A stretch of DNA of 64,000 bases, taken from the NCBI GenBank assembly GCA_037957365.1, contig JARHVA010004094.1, positions 1 to 64,000 of the forward strand. Direction: 5' to 3'. Position numbers and translations under genes: made by a program. Of this stretch, positions 18,924 through 33,248 are shown in pieces. The notes under the pieces were generated by a model, which was not told the DNA's origin, ran no database searches, and saw nothing but the letters and a program-made list of their open reading frames with translations. This DNA is from Torreya grandis. Lineage: Eukaryota > Streptophyta > Pinopsida > Cupressales > Taxaceae. The first letter of the stretch is position 1; each line of letters starts with the position of its first letter.

Positions 18924-21300
18924 ACACATTATTATATTACTTATTATTCATCAAGTGTCTCTTTCGGTTTTCAAAATTCAATAATTATGATATTATCACT
19001 TGCATATTTTATAAATTTAAATGGCATTCCCATGAATCCCTTGACACTAATGTATGTTAATTTTATAAATGGTATGAAGTAGATTCCATATTTATTAACC
19101 AAAGGAACATTCCTGTTTGAGGTCCATGTTACCATAATACCTTCAATAGTCCTTACTAATAGCATATTGAAATCACAATTCACTCATCTAATGTGTTTAT
19201 TTATTTAATCCAAAGTGAGTTGAGGAAAATTATCATATATGGATTTCTTTGTAAAATATTATCCTCCCATATTTAGTCCTAGCCATGGCCTAAAATCAAC
19301 AATGAAATTTATCAAAGATAAGCCATATAGAAAGACTAGATTGATTCAATCTTATTCAATTGATCATGAATATTTTCAGTAATCACTTCTCCCTACTCAA
19401 TGTACTATTTTCACAAACATATAATATTGATATATATCCACATCCATTCATATAAAAATAACTAATTATAATTACACATAACTTTGTTTGATAGACTTAT
19501 AATGTCAAATAATTATTTATGAAATTCTCCCCTCATTAAGATTTTAGGGAGTTTTTGAGGGTTCTTTTATCTTCTTCCTGAGATAAGTTTGATTATCATG
19601 TTTAGTAAATTTTCAATATTATGATTCAAGTAATTTAGTGCAACATGCTTGTTCATATCCATTGTAACATCATGATTTTGTATGTAAAGTGTTTCATTGA
19701 TTAAAATACTATCAAGCTTATCTATCAATACATAAATAATAACCCTGATTTCCCTCTATTATAGGTCATAGAATTTTGTACATTCCATCACTAGGTTTAC
19801 ATACTAAATGGAAGTGTGAAAACTAGTAGTGTATGTAAGTCCATTGTCAAAGATGCATTGTCCCAATCTGGTTCTTTTCTCATCTTCCATTATTTCCTAT
19901 CATTCTTCAATATCTATATGATCTATATTACTATATATGATTTTTGAAATTTTTGTTTCTAGGGTATAAATAGATTCATAACATATATTTGAATTTCATT
20001 TTTACATTTGGGATATGAAAAAATAAATTTCAACAAGCAATCTAAAATTTATAATGGTAAATTCAAGAGATAGGAAATGTTTATGTTAGCATGGATATTG
20101 TGCCACAATGGTCTTAAAAATATTGAAAATTCTCTTCATAAGTTGTTCTAGACTATGTTTGAGAAACTTGCAACTTTTAAGTACCTAGAACACTTCAAAA
20201 ATATGATATGTAAAATTTTACAAAATAAAAACTAGGATTTTATGAGGAAGGATTTAAATCACTTAAAAGCTGAAATTATTTAGGTTTATAGGAGAGAAAA
20301 AAATATATTGAAGGTGAGGAATGTGGAGGGAAAATGAGGTGCAAAAATTTAAACTATAAATGGTAATGAAGATGAAGTAAAATACATGGAATAAAATTGA
20401 AATGAAAATGAAAGAGTAACGAACCTTGCAAGGATAAAATATCAAAATTCTAAGTACAAATGGAGAATCAAGAGGTTTTTTATGTTGCCAAACACAATAG
20501 TAGAATAATTTGAAAGTCTTATAGGAAAATATAAACCTTAAATTTAATGTATATCCACTTTTAAGTTTCTTTTTTATTTCAAAAATATGCCTCCAATTAT
20601 TTTTGGGCTTTTTAGATACTGATAAATAAATTTACTATTTTTTTTTAAACATTGTAGTTTTAAAATATTCCATAGTTTCAAGTATTTTAGTGAGTTCAAG
20701 TTTTAATAGAAGTAATGGTATTTATTTGACTTCACCATGGATGCAAAGGCTCTTATAAAAATATATTTAGATTAAAAAAACAACTCTATTCTAAGTTTAT
20801 AGGGATTTGTGGTACTTTTGGTACTCGAGGAATAGATAGAACTCTTCATTATCTGGAGGATTGGAGACTTAGGAGAACTGAACAATTTTTTTTGTTGTTT
20901 ATGTATTTTGGCTATATTGGGTACCTATATAACTTAATAAAGTTTTGCAAGTTCTTGAGAATTTAAAAAAAAATTGTAAATAAATTAAAATATTAAAATT
21001 CAACTAAGTTTCAATAATTAAAATTCATCATTTCAAATTAGTATATGCATTGTTGCAAAAATTAGGTAGTTTCAAGTAATCCATTTTTTAATTAAAATAG
21101 TTTCTATAAAATTATTCTTAAGGGTCAAAAAATGTCCTTAAAATTTCTTATTCTAGAGACAAGTTATTTTATATATTGGTTTATAGTGTGAAACAACTAT
21201 CTCAACATAATTTCAAAGTAATACATAAAGTATCAACATGACACATGACCAAAATTAATGGATAAATCATGAAAAAACAAGAAAAAAAACACACACAAAA
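18924..21300 (-). pseudogene. Coding-like segment downstream of gypsy integrase (gypsy 1)
   Basis: Between integrase and the 3' LTR. A minus-strand frame at 18971-19183 contains VRTIEGIMVTWTSN and YFIPFIKLTYISVKGF. Gypsy 2 has the same frame at 51314-51520 (VRTIIGNMGTWTSN, YFIPFQKFTYISAKGF), although the DNA has diverged by about 20 %. Such protein-level similarity suggests the segment once encoded a protein. I do not recognise the family. It could be an additional 3' ORF, as seen in some plant gypsy lineages, or a captured host sequence. Stops and frameshifts are frequent elsewhere in the segment. A poly-T run lies just to the left (about 18791-18805). Confidence 0.5.
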
Positions 21301-21659
21301 ATATATTTCACATATGTACATGTATGGGAGAACCTGCTTTCACTAAAAATAATGTTTAAAATATTTCCTGCTATAAGGAAGTGGAAGATGTGTATTGTCT
21401 TGATAAACCTAGTTGTATGTGTCATCTCCACAAACATTTTAAACCATAAAATGACCTATCCATAAATAATAAAACATTCCATGACCTTTTAGTTCTCTTT
21501 TTTTATCCCATAACAAAACAAGATCACCAATCTAAAAATCTCTCTTTCTAGTTTTCTTGTCAAAAATATCTTTAACTTTCCTTTTTTGTTCAACAATATT
21601 GGTATTAAATATTACTCTTCTTATTATAAATATTTAAAATACATGATCCTTTTATCATG

Positions 21660-22641
21660 TGAAATCTCAATTTTTTCATTTTAAATTACTTTGGCTAACT
21701 ATAGTGTAGAAAACTCTAAGGAAATGTACATTTTAACATTTTTCTGTATAACAACTTAAAAGGATACATTTCAATAACTATTTTTGGTGTGATATAGTCT
21801 ACCCAAAATGAATCATATAATTTTTTATGCTATTTATTACTATTTTCATCCACAAATTTGAGAATGATAGTAAAAAAAAAAAAAAAAAAATGTTACTTGA
21901 TTTGACTTAACCACTTCCTTACGAATAATTGTTAGATAGGTGTGACAAAGAAATACTATCTCAAAAATAAAAATTATGAGCTTAAAAGAAGAAAATTTTG
22001 AGTCATTATTAGTTGCAATATTTTTTTTTTATTTCATGCCTTACAAGAATGTTTTCGTTGATGACATTACATAATGATTCAAAAGTCATTTGTTTGGATG
22101 TAATAACATGTGTATAATATGCACTCAAATCTAGATTCAATGTTATGATGAATTATAACCCCTATATTTTAAGTGGATACTCAATCACCATATGCCTAAG
22201 TAAGAGAGTTGTAACATTAGGTCTACCAACAAACTATTATAATGCTTCGCATTTCATGACCCAATTTTGAGCATCTTTGAATAGCGTAGGCCAATAATAA
22301 TGTATCATTAATATTTTATGAGTTTTAATAGGTGTTAATAAATTTCCACCACATGTTTATCTATGAAAATATTTGATAGTTATATTATTTTTTTCTTTTC
22401 CAACACATCTTAGGAAGAATCCATCAATACTTTTCTCAAAGATAGTATTGTTCCATATGACATAACCAGTTGCTCTGAATTTCACTATCCTTTTTGGGTT
22501 AGAATTAAATTTATAATTAAAATACCTATTAGTTAGGAAGTAATCAATGTATAAGTACCATTTATTAACTAAACTTATAAATACTACCAGTGGTATGCTT
22601 TCAGTTTCAAAGTTGTTTATTTTATTAATTAAACTTCTCAC
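21660..22641 (-). pseudogene. Gypsy 1 integrase remnant
   Basis: At 22357-22641 the frame ends in a stretch like the segment before the gypsy integrase zinc domain (IFEKSIDGFFLRCVGKE). Next, toward lower coordinates, is the HHCC-type domain with CGGNLLTPIKTHKIL and YYWPTLFKDAQNWVMKCEA (about 22210-22355). The core follows in broken frames, and its end (about 21665-21850) shows VDENSNK, LYDSFWVDYITPK and MYPFKLLY, equivalents of the family's W-H and A-L-W-A-D-R-I-T-P-K region. Integrase inserts the cDNA into the host chromosome. Several stops and frameshifts make this copy dead. Confidence 0.75.
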
Positions 22642-22849
22642 TCATCATTATTTTATCTTGAAATGATTTTTACACTTCACTATACATCACATAAACTTAT
22701 TGAGCTTTTTTATATACCATATTATTATACCTTCATAATCCAACCTCCTTTCTTAGATCCAATAACCTAATATGTCAAAATAAATTTCATAACTATGTCA
22801 AGAACCATTATAACATAGATAAAATTTAGGATGTAATACCTAAATTATT

Positions 22850-23040
22850 TTACTCCTTTGATAATAATGTAATCATATTTTTAAATGGATTAATATATTA
22901 TCTCATGATTATTCAAATAATGTTTCATGAAATAAATATTAAATTCAACTCCATCATTATTATAAACTAAATTGGTTGACAAATTATGTTTTGATGAATA
23001 GTAATAAATGATGAAATGTTTCTTGAATTCAAGGAATGTA
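22850..23040 (-). pseudogene. Gypsy 1 RNase H remnant
   Basis: Corresponds by DNA similarity to 63604-63798, whose translation (TILVYKNDGVEFIIDF, KYSYVIVKGVK) resembles the gypsy RNase H pattern with I-A-F-M-S and K-Q-A-Y-A-L-V-K. The frame is broken here. Confidence 0.5.
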
Positions 23041-23289
23041 AGAGTAGGTGATTGAGTAATGTCATTCATTAATTATTTAAAATTATTATTTACTTTTTTA
23101 TTCCAATAGAACTTAGCTTTACCTCTCATCACATTGGTAATATTTATTTTCCACTCACTTAAAATATAGTATGAATCTCTTCGAGAAGTTCAATTTTCAT
23201 AAGGAGTGAACACCAAGTGTACTTGTGGGAATATATAATTTGGGATTCAATGAAATTATATAAGTTATGCATACTTTAAACACTATTTA

Positions 23290-23560
23290 TAAATGATCAT
23301 AATAATATTCTCATATTTTTGAGAAAAAAATTAGATCATCGAGATATACCACTATTATCTTATTTTTTTATATAATGGAAATCTAAATCCATTACCCATT
23401 GAAAATTTTCACTTGAATTGATGAGATTGAAATGCATCCTTCTATATGAAAATTTTTCCCAAGATGTTGTGGAAGTTTTTTTAATTTGATCTTCTATAGA
23501 AACTGTAATTTGATTATAACTAGGAAAACCATAATACATAGATAACATTTCATAACTTGT
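23290..23560 (-). pseudogene. Gypsy 1 reverse transcriptase core
   Basis: The minus-strand frame at 23360-23548 holds FPSYNQITVSIEDQIKKTS, WEKFSYRRMHFNLINSSENF and QWVMDLDF, matching the Ty3/gypsy RT block (G-Y-N-Q-I, E-D-Q, F-Y-R-M-P-F-G-L-x-N-A-x-x-T-F-Q). Just downstream, in another frame, VVYLDDLIFFSK at about 23328-23360 keeps the catalytic Y-L-D-D (23335-23346). RT copies element RNA into DNA in the virus-like particle. A frameshift separates the two blocks. The region between here and the protease (about 23560-24950) should hold the RT N-terminus, but I could not follow it. Confidence 0.85.
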
Positions 23561-24949
23561 AACTTCTCACAGGATCTAGAACATGATTAGTAATAGGTGG
23601 TTAAATTTCAATAATTCTTGATTTAGATTTTTAAAATCAACACAAATCCTTTATTTACCACTTTTATTTCAAAAAGGCACAATATTGGAGATTGAAGTAT
23701 AATGAAGGATAGGGAATATGATGTATGCATCAATAATTTTTTAATCTAAGTAAAACTAATCCAAAAAATATTTTGATTAAAATGCCTTTGTTTCTACCTA
23801 TATGGATTAGCTTTAGATTTTAGTGGAATACTATGTATCATTTTTTTGTTTGAAAACATTTGAGAGCATAATAAAACTATGAAAATATATCTTTATATGA
23901 TTTAAATATATATTTGAATTTGTTCCTTTCTTATTTCAAATAACATCTACCAATGTTGAAATTCATGGATACTTCATAAGTATCAATATTCACTTTTTCA
24001 AATTTTAAATAATTGGCAGATTCTTCTTAAATTTTATTTTTGATATATTTTTCATGTTAATCAAAAAAGAATTAAAAATAAAACAATCACTTTGGAATAT
24101 TATTCCCCTTTATCTAGATTACTCCATCTTATTCTTATTCATCTTGGATTTTGGTTCCTTCTAAAAGTTTAAATAAAGAATAATATTCAATATTTATTTC
24201 CTTAGTTTGACATTATGATTCTTTATAAGTTAAGGTACAACCTTCAAAATGTATTTTTATGAACTTATCCTATTTTTCAAAGAAATAGATAATTTACGTA
24301 TCATTTTTAAATACCTGTCAAAGATTATAATTATCAGGTAAATTAAGTCTATATAACAATTCATTTATGTACTTATATTTATAAATAAACTAGGTGAGGA
24401 ATTAAAAAATATGTAGAAATAAACAATCCATCAATTTTTGTATTTTATCCTCTAAGAATTTCCACTATGGATATTGATTCAAACATGTAAATTCAATCCT
24501 ATATTCTATTGTGGTAGTGTTTAAAATGATCATTTATCACTTGGTATTTGTCTCTTACCTATTTCAAAACTAGCTCAACATCACCTTGAGATTTAATATT
24601 ATTAGTTCCCATTTCATCTACATTTTTTAGACCTAAAATAAAAGCTACATATTATACATTATTATTTTTTCATTTTAATTTTATTTTATATAAAAATGAG
24701 AATACTTCATCAATTGGTGAGATAAAAACTACTCCAATAGCTAAACCAAATGAACAGTAGTTGTAATAAAATTCAAGAATCCACAAATCATCATGAACAC
24801 TTTTAATTAATTCGAGGATATTTGTATCATATTATAACATCATCATGCAATTTAGTATCCATGTGTCTTAATATAATATATTAGGATGAGGATATTTTAA
24901 TTTTGTATTATGAACCTAGTTTTTAATTTAGGCTCAAGTCATTCATTGA

Positions 24950-25336
24950 CTCTTTTAACCAAATCATTGCATCAGACAAGTCCATTTGAATTTATCCACC
25001 CAAATTTCTACATAGATTACTTCCAGAAAATATGATAGAATTTTTATGAATGTACACAACAAGAATGTTAATTTTAATTCTTTTTGGCAAGAAGGTTACC
25101 AAGGCTACTTCAGAATATTTAATCTATCCTACAAGAAATATTTGTTTTGTATCCATTGAGTAACATTTAATAAATTTTATGGCATATGTGAGGCCTAGTG
25201 CATGATTAAATTTCACATGAATAATAATATATGAATCTCTAGTACCAATAATATAATTACTCATTTCGGATCCTCTAAAATATAGAAAGATATAAAATGG
25301 TTTAAGTTTTCTAGATGTTAACGCAGAAACTACCAT
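24950..25336 (-). pseudogene. Gypsy 1 aspartic protease remnant
   Basis: Minus-strand reading from 25336 gives LKPFYIFLYFRGSEMSNYII, then HVKFNHALGLTYAIKF and, past a stop, QMDLSDAMIWL. The layout matches retropepsins of plant gypsy elements (P-F-Y-V-x-L-L, D-S-G-A-S-H-N, L-G-L, L-Q-M-D-L-S-Y-A). The expected D-S-G-A-S is replaced by GTRDS, so the catalytic Asp-Ser-Gly triad is gone. The protease would process the Gag-Pol polyprotein. Confidence 0.7.
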
Positions 25337-27399
25337 AAAATTATGATAATTTGGATTTTTAGGTGTTTCAAGTATTCCTTAGACATACATCTAAATGTAT
25401 TAGGATTTTTAATTTTAATAATCCTAATAAATCAATCTAATTGGTCAGGGTTAGACCATAAATATTTTATTTGGGGAATTTGTATTTTGGATTTTTTTTA
25501 CATGGTAAACGCTATCAAAAGTAAGTAAACAATCAATGGATGTCACTTCAAAAGGTATTTCATTTCTAAATGTGTCACTAGACTTTGTATTAACAACAAT
25601 ATGAGTTTTGGATGATGTGCATACATTTTTTCTAATTGATTATCTTTTCTTCATATTGAGTATCAGATAAAATTGGGAAAGGATGAATTTTTCGAGAGGT
25701 GTTTTGAAAAATTATTTGTTCTTATATTTCTCTTATTCCATAGAATTTTGAACCTCTTCATTTTTATTGGTAAATTAAATATGATTTTTTGACCTAATAA
25801 AAACAATAAATATTTCTCATTTTTATCACCAACGGTATTATCACAATCATGTTCATTAGATTCATATTCTATATACCCATTATGGGAGTCACCATCAGGT
25901 TGTTTTATTTTTAAAAATGTTAAACATAATTATTTTTATTTAGTTTCATCTTCCTCATATTCATATAGTTATTCTACTTCAAGTATTTCCTTTATAGGAG
26001 TATTTTAATTTTAAGAGATTTTATGAAAATATTTTTTTGTGGAAATTATAGGTGAGGATGATTATTATGTGGCACAAAATTACTTATATTAATATCTTTA
26101 TATATTGGAGCTATTGATTTTTGAGTTAATTGTTTATTTAGAGCAATAATGTCATTAGTCATTTTCTAAATTAACTTATCAATTGAATTCTTATTTAAAG
26201 TTCATCCTTTTAATTTTTTCAAATATTTATTTAATTTTAATTTAATAATCAAATAATATTCAACTTTAGTGGCTAATATTTGGGCTTGTTAAAACTTATC
26301 AACTCTATTTATTCTCAATAAGAATACTACTTGATGTAGTTGGGAATTTTTTAATAAACATTTATGATTTTCAGCTATAGATTTTACGACAATTTAAATT
26401 TTATTTAGTAGTTTATATAAATTTACAATGAAATCCCCCATGGTATTATTATCTTATTTTTTCATTTATGTCAATTCAATGATAACTGCATGTGAATCAT
26501 TAGCTGGATTGTAACAATTTTCAAAATTTATTTTTGTCAAATCCTAGTTATTGATATAATCAGTGGAGAGTTGCCAAAACCACTTTTATACCCCATTGTA
26601 TATAGTTTCAATAAATATTATGACTACTACGTCTTCCTATTAAACACCCATAATGTTTCTTGATACAATGGAAGTATAAATATGACCATCTAGGTGTTAT
26701 TTTCCACCACTAATGAATTTTAAAATATTATTTATTGATACTTTTAGCATATGTTGTAATTTTATACCAAGGGAAATTTGATCTATATATGGTCCCCATG
26801 TTACCACATCCATTATAATAAAATTTATAACTTGATATATTACATTTCTAAAGATAACTAATTCTCTAATGGTTTTGGTTTCAACTCTTCAATTCGGGTT
26901 TTATAGATTGGTTGATGTATTTTCATATTTTAATAGTACTATATTTTTATTTGAAATAATTTATATACATAATTTAAAGTCAATATTTTATTAAAAGTGA
27001 AAAATGGGATTAGAATTACCTTCTCTTTTACTTGGCCTTGTTAACTTTGTTTCAACTAGCATGAGAGAAAAGTATTGATGTCTCAAAGTAGGAAGTAGTT
27101 TAATAACTCTTTAGATAGATTTTGTCATGAACTCTCTTGGTTTTATTTTTATATTGGTATCTATTATGTCTCTTTAACGGAGGTCAACATGATATTTTCA
27201 TTCTTATTATGTATTTACAACTTTATATAACTTAATAGGGCTAGTTTTATTATCCCAAGTCCATGTTTGGAGGTCAAAATAAATATATTTTTGTGTTTAT
27301 TAAATACAATGAAGACTTGAATCGGGAATGGGTAATTGAACTCTAAGGATGGTCATGCGATAAAAACTAAAATTATTTTTTAGGTTTTACATAAAGCAC
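25337..27399 (-). other. Presumed gag region of gypsy 1
   Basis: By position between PBS and protease this should be gag. I could not recognise a capsid or zinc-knuckle motif in any frame; stops are dense. The call rests on position only. Confidence 0.4.
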
Positions 27400-27428
27400 G
27401 AAATAATCCCCCATAGAGGGCACCAAAA
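27400..27428 (-). other. PBS-like site of gypsy 1
   Basis: On the minus strand, just after the LTR end, the sequence reads TTTTTGGTGCCCTCTATGGG and then GGGA. Layout and composition are like gypsy PBSs of the TGGYGCC...GGGGA kind. The exact tRNA cannot be named by eye. Confidence 0.6.
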
Positions 27429-27430
27429 AC

Positions 27431-27566
27431 TATTGGCAGAATATTTTATATGTGGTATAAAATGTGGATTTTCTATTAATGGAGTAATGTAAAATAGGTT
27501 CCTCCTATATTATAATGGGAATTTCCCTTTATTGAAACTTTAAAATTTCATAATAATTAAAATTTA

Positions 27567-27628
<62 letters not shown>

Positions 27629-28252
27629 AATTACTCTTTGGTTTTTTCTTTTATAAACATAAAATAATATATAGAGAAGAATATTGAGTAGGATAGATAG
27701 AAATTTTAAAAAAATAGAGAAGAAATAATGCGTTCAATAATTAAATAAACTCATATTTAAATTGTTTTAACATGTTATAAAAAAAATTAGAATAATGACA
27801 TTTCAAATATAAACGTGTTTTTCTATGAATAAATAACACGGATGGGTGAATAACTAAACATAAGAAATAATGTTTATTAAAAAAAAACATGAGGGTTACA
27901 AAGTCTTGTTAATACTCTTGTATTAACCCTCAATAAAATTACACTTCTTATTTTCTATCTTTTCTCTCCAAAAATTGTTTACTTGTTGTAAAGTCTTTTT
28001 TATAATGAGATTTATCCATATATATAGTCCATAGGTTGAATAACTACTTTTTAACTACATTTTTTAAAAAGAGTTTATATTTCACTTGTCACTTTTTCAA
28101 TATTTATCATAAAGTGAAAATATAAGGATTTGAAGTTACAACAACTTTATGAAAAGTTAAATAGAGAAATAGAAAAAATGAGAGAGAAATTCTGGTATAG
28201 AGAGGAGAAATATAAGATTTATCCAACAGAGTTAATGGGTGAGTAGAGGACA
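27431..28252 (-). repeat. 5' LTR of gypsy 1
   Basis: 822 bp, plus-strand edges tattggcagaat (TG mutated to TA) and gagtagaggaca, followed by ccatttatccttacttttc. It contains a (TA)n tract at 27570-27624. It also serves as the 3' LTR of the truncated gypsy segment to its right, so two elements share one LTR. Confidence 0.75.
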
Positions 28253-30078
<1,826 letters not shown>

Positions 30079-32647
30079 ATGTGTTATTTTTATTATTTTT
30101 TATTTTATCTAAAGTGTATAAGGCTATAAAATAACTAAATGTATAATTTTTTGATTATTCTAGAATATTCTCCTAATCTACTTCCTACATGTTCCAGAAC
30201 TAGATCTATATTAACATAAAAATCAAATAAGTACATTGTTTTCATTATCATTGAAATATCTAGCATAGTTTTGCATTTCATTTTTAGCATATCTCAGCAT
30301 AATAAATTAATTATAGGTTTTATATGAGTTTTGAAATTAATTGGCTTGATGTAGATTTGTTTATTACCCTTGTGCTTTTTCAATTTTATATTTTGAACCC
30401 TAGATACACCAATCTAGATTTTTAGGGTTAAAAATTTGGTGAACTAGATCTTTGATCTCTAAACCCCATCTACATTAGGGTTTTTTATTCAATGAAAAAT
30501 AGTCTAATTTTTTAGTTTTCATAAAAAATTAAAATTTACAAAAAAATCATAGTTACTTTTCATAAATTCATGTTTATTATGGATATATTTGTAAGTTATT
30601 TCATGTTATAATACCATATGGTATCTATTACTTGTTATTCCTCATGTATTATTAAATAAATTTGATCTATAAGGGTTTCTAAATTTTATTATTGTGAATT
30701 CACTATATTTTTTCATACCTTTCTTGTTTTAATGTTTACAATGAGATTTTAACTATTACTATAGAAAAACAAAGGGAATGAATGAAACAATCGCTCTTTC
30801 CATGCCATGTTACTACCTAATCCAAGAATAATACTATTAAAACTTGCTCTTGAACTTGTTACACCATTCATCTTATTACAAGGATGTCATTATGTTAGTG
30901 CGTATTACACACTTTTTAGAATGATATGTACTACGATCCTAGCACCTAAAAATAGAACTTGAGAGTAAGGACAAGGTCCTTTATTCATCATGCAATGGGC
31001 TTTATTCTCTTACAAAATTACCTAGATTTCTATTATTATACTTCTATGAATATCTCAAGATATCTTGATATTCAAGATATAATTATAAACCCTCACTTTC
31101 TTCTTATTGTTATGATATTTTAAAACAAATTAGATCTAATTTAATATTTTACATTTTTTTAATAGTTTAATATTTATGGATATTTTTCATAAAAATCCAT
31201 TAAAATCCATTTAATATTACACAATTTTCATTTTTAAAAATTTTTAGATTCTTTTTAAGTAAAATTTAAATTTCATAGAAAGGGTTCTAGTCTGAATTGT
31301 GAGGATGATAGTTATTTATATCCATCCAGTGAGGTAAAAATACTTCTACAAACATGATACAAAGAGTAAAGTATTTAAAGCTAGGATCATGTCATAGGTA
31401 ATTTTGATGATATGGATGTCCCGTACACATCGTTGCTTAGCCAAAAAAACTCATTGATTTAAATGTATGGTTATTTAACATTATAAATCAAGTATATATT
31501 TATTTTTCAAATATGAATAAAGATCTTGACATTTAATATAATTCAATGATTCCATATAATACCTTTAAACATATAATAAAAGTAATAATAACTTTAACAT
31601 AAATATTAATAAAGAAATAGTTTTTTTTTTCTAATTTTTATTAATAAATAGTGATTAAAGTATTTTTAAAATAAATTTATTGTTTTCATAATAAAAGAAC
31701 CATCTAATAAAATTGGATCCCTATACAAAATTTAAAAAGAGCTCTTCCAAAAAGTGCTCTTCTAAATATTCATAAAAATAACAAGATTTAAAATTTTATA
31801 TTAAATATTAAAATTTGATTATATATAATTATTAAAATATTGAAATCAAGTGAAATATTCATAAAAATAACAAGATTTAAAATTTTATACTAAATATTAA
31901 AATTTGATTATATATAATTATTAAAATATTGAAATCAAGTGAATTTATGAAAAATGAGCATCAATCACAACTTAAATATAATGAATAATGTTATGACCTT
32001 TAAGTTACATATTGGATGTAACATTATTAACTTCAACATTAGTAACCTTGTTAAGGGATTAACACATTGAAACTATATACCTCAATTAAAACTACAAATT
32101 ACAACATAAAAATGTGAGCTTATAAACTGAATGAATGACTTACACGTTGAAATAGTATTAGATACATCAATTACAGTTGGCAATCACCTCATATAATCCA
32201 TCAATTTCCGTATGAAGAGGAGATGTGTATAACCATCATTCATGCATATCCACTGAAAAGGCCCAAACACCATGAAATCTGAATATATGTGACAATGTGA
32301 AAGCCAAACAAATTGCAACCCCGCTTAATTCTCATGTAAATTGAGGGCTGGACATTTGACTTTGTAGGGTTTCTTAGGGTATATTTGGGCATAGAAAATG
32401 ATGAGTCCCTTGGAAGTTAGCAATGACTCTACGATACCAGACAACACATTTGCATCCTTGTCGATATGGTGCCCGCGCACACCTCGTATCGTTTCAGCCG
32501 TCGGCCGCTGGAGCCATGCGTCCCCGTCGTTAGTGGCCGCCGGATTCCATCGTTTCAATTCTTTATAACACCTTGCTTCTGCGCCCGACTATTCTCAAAC
32601 ACAATCGCTTCCTCCTTGTCGTTTATCGATTTTACAAAGTTGAATGA
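30079..32647. other. A+T-rich flank of copy 2 and ERF upstream region
   Basis: Counterpart of 1-1943 plus 5960-6583 without the copia. The unoccupied ATTAT site is at 32023-32027. Includes the 89-bp tandem duplication (31765-31942). GC rises from about 32400. No recognisable gene. Confidence 0.6.
31765..31942 (+). repeat. 89-bp tandem duplication, copy 2
   Basis: Units start at 31765 and 31854; same two-unit structure as 1681-1858. Confidence 0.9.
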
Positions 32648-33248
32648 TGTCGCGCAGAGAAGGGCAAAGTTGCGCAGAGTCCTCTGAAGGGGAACTGCAT
32701 TAGAGAGGGGTTCGCAAAAGACCGTGGGGAAAATATGCTGCAGAGATTCAGAGATCCTTTCAAACGACGTCGCCTTTGGCTGGGGACATTCCATACCAAC
32801 GTGGAAGCTGCCCATGCCTACGACAAGGCCGCGGTAATGCTGAGGGGCGCGAGAGCTAAAACCAACTTTCCTATCGATCACCTTGCTTTTGCGACCCCCA
32901 TTAAGCGTTGACGTGCCTCCATCACCTTATCTGACTCGACCCAGGGCTGTGAATGTAGTGGACAACAGTTCTTCAACTTCAGCCACCTTTGCGAAGGCCA
33001 TGTTTCCGTGGAGGCTTGCAGCAGCAACAGCAGTTGACAGCACACCGTCAAATAAGGCGAAATGGAGGAAAGGACAAAGATCATGCAATTGGGATTGATG
33101 GTGACGCGATCAATGATAGTAATATATTGTTGAAGGTTGGAATCTGAACATTGCTCTCCCAGATGATGGAGAAGCAGAAGACGATCATAGTGTTCAAAAT
33201 GATCACGATACTTCTGGTAGGACTCTGTGGCTTCTGCGCCATATTTAA
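32648..33248 (+). pseudogene. AP2/ERF transcription factor pseudogene, copy 2
   Basis: Same gene remnant as 6584-7181 with the same five extra bases ATTAG (32699-32703) before RGVRKRPWG, so that lesion predates the segmental duplication. The preceding Tyr codon is Cys here (tac to tgc). Three further one-base insertions break the frame: agattcag for agatcag after the AAEI codons, acccccatt for tccccatt in the linker, and ggcttgcag for ggctgcag before the Gln run. The open frames at 32466-32687 and 32883-33098 are pieces of this wreck. It is more damaged than copy 1. Confidence 0.85.

Larger units (their letters stand above)
17771..28252 (-). mobile_element. Decayed Ty3/gypsy retrotransposon 1 (minus strand)
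   Basis: On the minus strand, from high to low coordinate: 5' LTR (27431-28252), PBS-like site, gag region, protease, reverse transcriptase, RNase H, integrase (domains in the order typical of Ty3/gypsy), an extra coding-like segment, and the 3' LTR (17771-18528). The two LTRs are only about 75-80 % alike by eye, so the element is old, and every frame is broken. The extra segment is partly missing relative to gypsy 2, with the break at 18923/18924. That point is also the end of the segmental duplication, so this element is chimeric: its left part matches 43188-44364 closely, while the rest is only distantly similar to gypsy 2. Confidence 0.82.
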
